A DNA stretch of 10,876 nt from Chloroflexota bacterium. Lineage in GTDB: Bacteria; Chloroflexota; Anaerolineae; Anaerolineales; Villigracilaceae. Below the pieces are notes generated by a model. That model saw only the letters and a program-made list of their open reading frames with translations, did not search any database and was not told the origin of the DNA. Below, in pieces: positions 6,684 to 10,876 of the stretch. Position 1 is the stretch's first letter. Every line of letters starts with the position of its first letter. A program made the translations under genes and the position numbers. The DNA lies in contig VGOX01000044.1 in the NCBI GenBank assembly GCA_016875755.1, forward strand, positions 1-10,876, written 5' to 3'.

Positions 6684-6714
6684 CCACTTCCTGCTAAAAG
6701 TCAAAAGCCAACTG

Positions 6715-7626
6715 CTACTTATCCTGAATCTCCGCCGCTCTCAGCGTGTTCGCCATCAACATCGCAATCGTCATGGGACCAACACCGCCGGGTACTGGAG
6801 TAATGAAACCAGCCACTTCCTTGGCTTCCGCAAAGTTCACGTCGCCGACCAATTTCTGGCGCGGTTTGCCCGTCTTCTGGCTGATGACCGGGAAGCCGTC
6901 TTCATTCAGCATCGGGATGCCGTTGATGCCCACATCAATAACCGCAGCACCGGGCTTGATCCAATCGCCGCGCACCATTTCCGCGCGACCAATTGCAGCG
7001 ATGATAATGTCCGCATCGCGCATGACCGCTGGAATGTCTTTTGTCTTCGAATGGACGACGGTCACTGTGGCGTTTTCCTTGATGAGCAGCAGCGCCGCAG
7101 GCATACCAACGATGTTGGAACGCCCCAACACGACGGCATTCGCGCCTGCGATCTTCACACCCGCTTCCTTCAAGAGATAGATACAACCATACGGCGTACA
7201 AGGCACGAACAACGGTTCGCGTCCCTTCTGCGCCAAACGACCGAGGTTGATCGGCGAGAAACCATCCACATCTTTTTCGATGCTGATAAGCTGCAAGATG
7301 CGTTCTTCATCCAAATGATCGGGCAGGGGTAATTGCACGAGAATGCCATGCACCGTCGGGTCGGCATTCAATTGCTTGATGAGCTTTTCGAGGTCTTCCT
7401 GTGTAATATCCGCAGGGACGGGGTGATGGAACGAGGTCATCCCCAAATCCGCACAGGCCTTCTGCTTCATGCTGACGTAGGTCGCCGAGTCGATGCGCTC
7501 CCCTACCAGCACGGTTGCCAGCCCGGGCTGAGACTTCCCCGCCGCGATACGTTTGGCAACTTTTTCCTTCACTTCATCGCGCACTTTCTGCGCAATCGCA
7601 GTCCCGTCAATTAGTTGAGCCGTCAT
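6715..7626 (-). CDS. folD: Bifunctional methylenetetrahydrofolate dehydrogenase/cyclohydrolase
   Basis: FolD interconverts 5,10-methylene-, 5,10-methenyl- and 10-formyl-tetrahydrofolate using NADP(H), supplying one-carbon units for purine and formyl-Met synthesis in the cytoplasm. The 303-residue sequence has the catalytic signature Y50-V-S-M-K54-Q-K56, HGILVQLPLPDHL at 93-105, D121 in DVDGF, the cofactor loop GRSNIVGMP at 168-176, and the C-terminal ITPVPGGVGPMT at 275-286. It is slightly longer than typical members (about 285-295) because of a loop at 236-257 (NEDGFPVISQKTGKPRQ) inside the nucleotide-binding domain. The start at 7626 follows a good AAGGAG site. It has its own promoter-like region and terminator, so it may be monocistronic or share some readthrough from mtaB. 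Confidence 0.97.
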   Translation of the reverse strand: MTAQLIDGTAIAQKVRDEVKEKVAKRIAAGKSQPGLATVLVGERIDSATYVSMKQKACADLGMTSFHHPVPADITQEDLEKLIKQLNADPTVHGILVQLPLPDHLDEERILQLISIEKDVDGFSPINLGRLAQKGREPLFVPCTPYGCIYLLKEAGVKIAGANAVVLGRSNIVGMPAALLLIKENATVTVVHSKTKDIPAVMRDADIIIAAIGRAEMVRGDWIKPGAAVIDVGINGIPMLNEDGFPVISQKTGKPRQKLVGDVNFAEAKEVAGFITPVPGGVGPMTIAMLMANTLRAAEIQDK

Positions 7627-7661
7627 GGTTTGCTCCTTTTTATGTTAATTTTCGCAAGAAA

Positions 7662-7667
7662 ATTATA
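7662..7667 (-). promoter_or_regulatory. Candidate -10 box of folD
   Basis: A perfect TATAAT on the minus strand, 35 bases before the folD ATG, with no good -35 at the right spacing. It overlaps an inverted repeat AATTTTC-GCAA-GAAAATT (7647-7664) covering the likely transcription start. Confidence 0.4.
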
Positions 7668-7703
7668 CAATTCCTGCCCTGTTTCAAGTAGTGACATTCG
7701 TAC

Positions 7704-8975
7704 CTATCGTATCACGCCCAGCACCTTTTCCCCATTCACCTGCTCCAGCGCCACCTCATCCACCTCGTTCCAGCGCGGCGAAGGAGCCGTGGCGCTCACC
7801 CGCAGATAATTCCCCGACCAGCCTTCCATGCGCCAGCCATACTCGCCATACTCGGTGGTGGATTCCCACAACACAGACATGGTCTGCCCGATGAATTTTT
7901 CGCGGTAGGATCTTGCCGACTCTTCGATGGCTTCCTGCAAAATGCGGTTGCGCCTCTTTCTTAACTCAGGCTTGACCTGCCCCTTCATCCTTGCCGCCCC
8001 CGTGCCGGGACGCGACGAATACGAAAAGACATGCCCGCCTGTGAATTGCATTTCTTTCACAAAGTCCAACGTCTCTGCAAATTCTTCTTCGGTTTCGCCG
8101 GGGAAGCCTGCGATGATGTCGGTGGTAATGGCTACATCGGGCACGACGGCGCGGGCGGCATTCACCAACTCGCGGAAGGACTCGGGCGTGGTCTTGCGCG
8201 CCATCCGCCGCAGCGTGGATTCACTGCCTGATTGCAGAGGCAGGTGCAGGTGAGGCATGAGGCGTTTGTCTTCCCACAAAGAGAAGAAGTCGGCATCCAG
8301 ATCCCAAGGTTCGAGGGAAGATAATCTCAGGCGTTGCACATCCGTTTCGCGCAAAATGGCTTTGACAAGGTCGCGGAGGTGATGGTTTCCAATGTCCTGA
8401 ATCCATGAGCCGAGATGCACGCCTGTGAGCACGATCTCTTTGGAATCGCCCGCAAGCGCGGCGTTGATATCCGCGATAACATCTGCCAGTGGACGACTGC
8501 GCCCCTCGCCGCGCGCGACAGTGGTGATGCAGAAGGTGCATTTGTTGTCGCAGCCATCCTGCACTTTGATGAAGGCGCGTGTACGGCGGTGCAGCCCGGG
8601 GATGGGAGTGCGGTCTATCGGTTCAAGGTCGAAGGTGGCAGGTTCAAGGTTGAGGGCGGAGGGAACAAGCAGGTCTTTTTTATCGTTGGTGACAACGTGT
8701 TTGACATTGGGCAGTGCGGCGGCTTCTTTGGGTTGCAGGCTCGTCCAGCAGCCTGTGGCGACGATCTCTTCCACGCCGGCACGGGCAATGGTGCGGATCT
8801 TGCCGCGCGAATCGGATGCCGCCTGCGTGGTGACCGCGCAGGTGTTAACCACTGCCATTTCGGCATGGTCGGCAGAGGCGACGATCTCATGCCCTGCGGC
8901 ACGGAACTGGCGCGCCATGTGTTCAATTTCCGCCTGGTTGAGGCGGCAGCCAATTGTGTCGAGAAAGATCTTCAT
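7704..8975 (-). CDS. mtaB: tRNA t6A37 methylthiotransferase (MtaB type)
   Basis: A 423-residue radical-SAM methylthiotransferase that converts t6A to ms2t6A at position 37 of ANN-decoding tRNAs. The N-terminal UPF0004 domain carries cluster cysteines C10 (TIGCRLNQAE), C46 (NTCAVT) and C76 (TGCW). The radical-SAM motif is C142-DNK-C146-TF-C149, followed by LTGVHLGSW near 189-197, the HLHLPLQSGS stretch and GFPGETEEEF. A C-terminal TRAM-like region begins near 357 (REKFIGQTMSVLWE). The MtaB/YqeV branch is preferred over MiaB because of the TIGCRLNQ and LTGVHLGS forms. Residues about 102-119 (LVPSALNLEPATFDLEP) are encoded by a 7-bp-period repeat in the variable linker before the radical-SAM domain. 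No Shine-Dalgarno sequence precedes the ATG; a second heptad tract sits there. The start is fixed by C10 lying so close to the N-terminus. Confidence 0.92.
   Translation of the reverse strand: MKIFLDTIGCRLNQAEIEHMARQFRAAGHEIVASADHAEMAVVNTCAVTTQAASDSRGKIRTIARAGVEEIVATGCWTSLQPKEAAALPNVKHVVTNDKKDLLVPSALNLEPATFDLEPIDRTPIPGLHRRTRAFIKVQDGCDNKCTFCITTVARGEGRSRPLADVIADINAALAGDSKEIVLTGVHLGSWIQDIGNHHLRDLVKAILRETDVQRLRLSSLEPWDLDADFFSLWEDKRLMPHLHLPLQSGSESTLRRMARKTTPESFRELVNAARAVVPDVAITTDIIAGFPGETEEEFAETLDFVKEMQFTGGHVFSYSSRPGTGAARMKGQVKPELRKRRNRILQEAIEESARSYREKFIGQTMSVLWESTTEYGEYGWRMEGWSGNYLRVSATAPSPRWNEVDEVALEQVNGEKVLGVIR
8620..8668. repeat. Heptanucleotide repeat tract inside mtaB
   Basis: Seven consecutive 7-base units each begin with GG on the plus strand: GGTTCAA, GGTCGAA, GGTGGCA, GGTTCAA, GGTTGAG, GGCGGAG, GGAACAA. 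The tract is in frame with mtaB and encodes part of its interdomain linker. A further GGTCTAT lies one base out of phase at 8612-8618. Confidence 0.75.
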
Positions 8976-8978
8976 GTG

Positions 8979-9013
8979 GGTGAACGGTGGACCGTGGACG
9001 ATAGACCACAGTT
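8979..9013. repeat. Heptanucleotide repeat tract at the mtaB start
   Basis: Period-7 units on the plus strand are GGTGAAC, GGTGGAC, CGTGGAC, GATAGAC and a diverged CACAGTT. They begin three bases upstream of the mtaB start codon and fill the place of its ribosome binding site. The related word GGTCTAT occurs at 9050-9056. Confidence 0.65.
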
Positions 9014-9026
9014 GGGGAAATTTTAC

Positions 9027-9113
9027 CTAATAAATTATTTGAGGTTTTCGGTCTATGGAGTTAGGGAGCTTGCTCTCACAATACGACATCATCATGCCGC
9101 ATTCGGGGCACAT
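9027..9113 (-). other. Possible 28-residue Cys-rich microprotein or gene remnant
   Basis: A short frame from the ATG at 9113 to a TAG at 9027 begins MCPECGMMMSYCES, with a C-x2-C pair plus one more Cys, resembling half of a zinc ribbon. GGAG lies only two bases before the ATG, which is too close for an ideal ribosome binding site. The frame is open further upstream with more Cys (ICKSIWSCGE), so it could be a decayed zinc-ribbon gene. It lies in the 170-base gap between mtaB and the DUF4404 gene. Apart from the heptads, the TATGGAGTT/AACTCCATA inverted repeat (9054-9062, 9122-9130) and a weak -10-like TAAAAT (9020-9025) for mtaB, nothing else is seen there. Confidence 0.15.
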
Positions 9114-9145
9114 CTCTCCGCAACTCCATATTGATTTACATATTT

Positions 9146-9409
9146 CTAAATGCCTGCATTGCTGAGAATGGCAGAGGCTTCAGAGAGCAGTTTGGTGAGG
9201 GTGGGGTATTTCACCTCGAATTGCTCCACGGCTGCCTGAATCCGCTCAAGGATGGAGGTGGATTCGACATCTTCATCCTTTTGTAAGAGGTTCTTGATAT
9301 CCTGCTCGAGGTCTTGCAGCAGTTTGCGCCCTTCTTCGTCCACATGGTCCAGGCGTTGAAGTTCGGCATGGACTTGTTCCAGCAGGGTGTCCAGTTTTGT
9401 TTGGTTCAT
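9146..9409 (-). CDS. DUF4404 family protein
   Basis: An 87-residue protein matching the DUF4404 family by its all-helical, acidic layout, the N-terminal LLEQVHAELQRLDHVDEE, the ERIQAAVEQFEVKYPTLT stretch and the characteristic ending LSNAGI. The function of the family is unknown. No signal peptide or membrane segment is present, so it is probably cytoplasmic. A strong AAAGGAG site lies before the ATG at 9409. It follows the 86-residue gene by 51 bases on the same strand and is probably co-transcribed with it, although a TACAAT at 9449-9454 could provide an internal promoter. Confidence 0.85.
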   Translation of the reverse strand: MNQTKLDTLLEQVHAELQRLDHVDEEGRKLLQDLEQDIKNLLQKDEDVESTSILERIQAAVEQFEVKYPTLTKLLSEASAILSNAGI

Positions 9410-9460
9410 GGCGAGCTCCTTTCAGGTAAGAGTATATCCTTCACTTCCATTGTACCCCCG

Positions 9461-9721
9461 TCAGGAGAGAATTTCGGTACCTGCCTGTTCGATCTCTTCG
9501 TAGATTCGTTTCACGTCTTCTTTCATTTCAGCGGAGACGCCTGCGGTTTGCGGAATGAATTTGACCATGTCCTTTGCCTGCCGCAGCAGGTCTTTGACGT
9601 TGGCAATGTAGGAGAAATCATGTTTGCCAAGCCCTGTATCAGGGACGGGTAATTCGCGGGCTTGCTGAATCAGTTTGCGGGCACGAATGATGCGCTCGGC
9701 GGCGGGAATGAGTTTTGCCAT
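9461..9721 (-). CDS. Small helical protein of unknown function
   Basis: An 86-residue protein that I do not recognise. It is rich in Ala, Ile, Lys and Glu and reads as three amphipathic helices: about 3-22 (LIPAAERIIRARKLIQQARE), 37-56 (SYIANVKDLLRQAKDMVKFI) and 63-84 (SAEMKEDVKRIYEEIEQAGT). A Pro/Gly turn (LPVPDTGLGKHD) separates the first two. It has no Cys, no membrane segment and no signal peptide. A GAGG site lies about ten bases before the ATG at 9721, and a perfect TATAAT lies at 9746-9751. It is paired with the DUF4404 gene and divergent from the SRPBCC gene. It reads as a genuine gene because of its coherent helical periodicity and ribosome binding site. Confidence 0.72.
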   Translation of the reverse strand: MAKLIPAAERIIRARKLIQQARELPVPDTGLGKHDFSYIANVKDLLRQAKDMVKFIPQTAGVSAEMKEDVKRIYEEIEQAGTEILS

Positions 9722-9745
9722 GGGGGAGTATCCTCTTTTGAGACG

Positions 9746-9751
9746 ATTATA
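9746..9751 (-). promoter_or_regulatory. Candidate -10 box for the 86-residue gene
   Basis: TATAAT on the minus strand, 24 bases before the ATG at 9721. No good -35 is present at 16-18 bases. The region abuts the plus-strand promoter at 9766, so the two may interfere. Confidence 0.4.
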
Positions 9752-9765
9752 AATGAGGAAGGCTA

Positions 9766-9794
9766 TTGAATCGCAAAAAGAATGGGGCTACAAT
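9766..9794 (+). promoter_or_regulatory. Promoter of the SRPBCC gene
   Basis: TTGAAT (9766-9771, four of six), a 17-base spacer and TACAAT (9789-9794, five of six). The predicted start is near 9801, with a leader of about 70 bases ending in a near-perfect Shine-Dalgarno AAAGGAGGTGA at 9857-9867. Confidence 0.55.
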
Positions 9795-9872
9795 ACATTT
9801 GTCTGGGCGGGATAATAGCATCTTTAGAAAATTGCCTGTTTTCACTCTGTGAACGAAAGGAGGTGAAAAGTA

Positions 9873-10322
9873 ATGGCAAAAATCCATAAATCGATCCTCA
9901 TCCATGCTCCCGTGGACAAGGTATTCCACTATTTGACTGACCCGCGCAATATGCCTGAGTTCTGGCCCGCAATGGTCGAAATTCGAAATGTAACCCCGAA
10001 CCCGAACGGCGGCACCAATTTTAGCTGGGTGTATAAGATGGCTGGCATGCATTTTGAAGGCGAATCGCAGACGACTGAAATTGTTCCCAATTCGCTGATC
10101 GTGACCCACAGTCCAAAAGGCATCGAAAGCACCTTCCGCTGGGAATTCGAATCCGTCAAGAATGGTACACAGATCAATCTTGAAACCGAGTATAAAATCC
10201 ATATTCCGTTGCTGGGAAAACTTGCTGAAGCGGTCATTTTGAAACAGAACGAACACGAGGCTGAAACCACACTCAAGAATCTGAAAGACCGCATGGAGAT
10301 CGAAATGCCCATGCCTGCGTAA
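9873..10322 (+). CDS. SRPBCC (START-like) family protein
   Basis: A 149-residue protein of the SRPBCC/polyketide-cyclase-like superfamily, which forms a helix-grip fold with a deep hydrophobic ligand pocket. Visible are the opening strand IHKSILIHAPVDKVFHYLTD at 4-23, PRNMPEFWPAMVEI at 24-37, the central strands (GTNFSWVYKMAGMHFEGES and STFRWEFESVKNGTQINLE) and the long C-terminal helix about 113-142 that closes the pocket. The ligand cannot be read from sequence. Relatives include lipid- and polyketide-binding proteins and many uncharacterised cytoplasmic proteins. It has its own promoter, an excellent ribosome binding site and a terminator, so it is probably well expressed and monocistronic. 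Confidence 0.9.
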   Translation: MAKIHKSILIHAPVDKVFHYLTDPRNMPEFWPAMVEIRNVTPNPNGGTNFSWVYKMAGMHFEGESQTTEIVPNSLIVTHSPKGIESTFRWEFESVKNGTQINLETEYKIHIPLLGKLAEAVILKQNEHEAETTLKNLKDRMEIEMPMPA

Positions 10323-10358
10323 ACCTGTCCCCGCCCAGACAGGTTTATTTTATTATTT
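10321..10358 (+). terminator. Intrinsic terminator of the SRPBCC gene
   Basis: AAACCTGTC pairs with GACAGGTTT (9 bp, 8-base loop) and is followed by a T-rich run (TATTTTATTATTT). The stem begins within the stop codon. Confidence 0.88.
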
Positions 10359-10490
10359 CTATGCCACCTGCACCAGTTTCCAACAGGTATCCGTTTTGGC
10401 AGTTATCTTCAACAGGTTTTCCGCCGCTTAAATTTTAGGGAACATCCACAACACAGAGTCACAAGCAGCCTCTGGCAGGAGAAGCCAAGC

Positions 10491-10876
10491 ATGAAAGAAC
10501 ACCTCACACCCAAATCAGTCAATATTTCAGTAAGCGGTGATGTCAGCGGTCAGATCGTAGTAGGGAACAATAATCTTGTGATCGGGGGAGTCTATGGCGG
10601 CATTGTCAATCTTGTTACACCGGGAAAACAGCCAGTTTTCAACGCACGCGCCAAACCTGTCCTGCTGCGTCCGCGTGCCTTTCAAGGCCTGCTTGACCGT
10701 GAAGATGAGCAGAAAACCGCCGTGAACGCCCTGCGCATCTCTGAGTCGCTATCGATCAGCGGTGAAGATGGGCTCGGCAAAACAGCATTGATGCGGTACC
10801 TTGCCTACAACTCTCCCGGTGATAATTTTCCAGACGGTATTATTTATCTTTCCGCCCGGGGCTATAGCACGGAGGA
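10491..10876 (+). CDS. STAND/NB-ARC-type ATPase (5' part only)
   Basis: The frame is open from the ATG at 10491 to the window end: 128 residues, 3' part missing. Residues about 10-42 form a Gly/Asn-rich beta-like segment (VNISVSGDVSGQIVVGNNN, then VIGGVYGGIVNLV). A proline/arginine linker (AKPVLLRPRAF) leads to GLLDREDEQ, which resembles the variant of the conserved (F/V)GR(E/D) entry motif of STAND ATPases. A Walker A motif G91-EDGLG-K97-T98 follows, then DGIIYLSARG, matching the strand after the P-loop in NB-ARC proteins. A good AGGAG (10477-10481) lies nine bases upstream. STAND proteins are oligomerising switches with C-terminal sensor repeats, used in bacterial regulation and anti-phage defence. 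The sensor and effector parts are not visible. The 144 bases between the preceding terminator and this gene hold only the ribosome binding site and a repeated CAACAGGT word (10380 and 10411 regions). Confidence 0.78.
   Translation, partial: MKEHLTPKSVNISVSGDVSGQIVVGNNNLVIGGVYGGIVNLVTPGKQPVFNARAKPVLLRPRAFQGLLDREDEQKTAVNALRISESLSISGEDGLGKTALMRYLAYNSPGDNFPDGIIYLSARGYSTE

Noticed and set aside
7647..7664. The inverted repeat AATTTTC-GCAA-GAAAATT as a terminator of mtaB
   Set aside because: It is A/T-rich and weak, and lacks a T-run. It overlaps the folD -10 and start region, so it was kept only as a note.
8415..9134. A 239-residue plus-strand open frame opposite mtaB
   Set aside because: It lies antisense to the well-supported mtaB, matches no family, and contains a repeat peptide (FKVEGG) that only reflects the heptad DNA.
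10360..10430. Repeated CAACAGGT words downstream of the SRPBCC terminator as an array
   Set aside because: There are only two imperfect copies plus the terminator arm, too few and irregular to call a repeat system.

Overview
The window looks like a chromosomal segment of a Chloroflexota bacterium, probably class Anaerolineae. This is an inference from gene content and protein style, not from a marker gene. The evidence is a TtuA/TtuB-type tRNA thiolation pair, a PadR regulator paired with a HAAS/sensor membrane protein, a DUF4404 protein, a STAND NTPase starting with a Gly-rich beta motif, and mid-range GC. No rRNA, tRNA, CRISPR array, transposase or phage gene was seen. No gene-free stretch exceeds about 170 bases.

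Layout. 1-821 (minus): sulfur carrier ttuB followed by the tRNA thiolase ttuA, which is cut by the left edge. A 73-base divergent promoter region separates them from a plus-strand pair, a GT4 glycosyltransferase (895-2097) and a YraN-type nuclease (2094-2447), joined by an ATGA overlap. An extended -10 promoter then serves a 902-residue modular cell-wall protein (2524-5232): GH25 muramidase, five SH3b modules on Pro/Glu/Thr linkers, and a NAGPA-type phosphodiester glycosidase. A perfect 18-bp hairpin (5235-5280) separates it from the convergent minus-strand padR plus HAAS/sensor pair (5290-6550), whose promoter carries a probable autoregulatory operator. Still on the minus strand are folD (6715-7626, with its own terminator), the methylthiotransferase mtaB (7704-8975), a DUF4404 protein and an unrecognised 86-residue helical protein (9146-9721). 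A second divergent promoter region leads to a plus-strand SRPBCC protein (9873-10322) with a clear terminator. At the right edge begins a STAND/NB-ARC ATPase (10491 onward, truncated).

How the genes fit together. Most are housekeeping: two tRNA sulfur-modification steps (TtuA/TtuB and MtaB), one-carbon metabolism (FolD) and envelope work (GT4, muramidase). The accessory material most worth attention is the GH25-SH3b-NAGPA fusion, two 7-bp-period repeat tracts at mtaB (one inside its coding sequence, one where its ribosome binding site should be), the TtuB tail that runs past Gly-Gly, and the STAND ATPase. The STAND gene could open a signalling or defence locus beyond the window. No complete undescribed multigene system is visible inside these boundaries.
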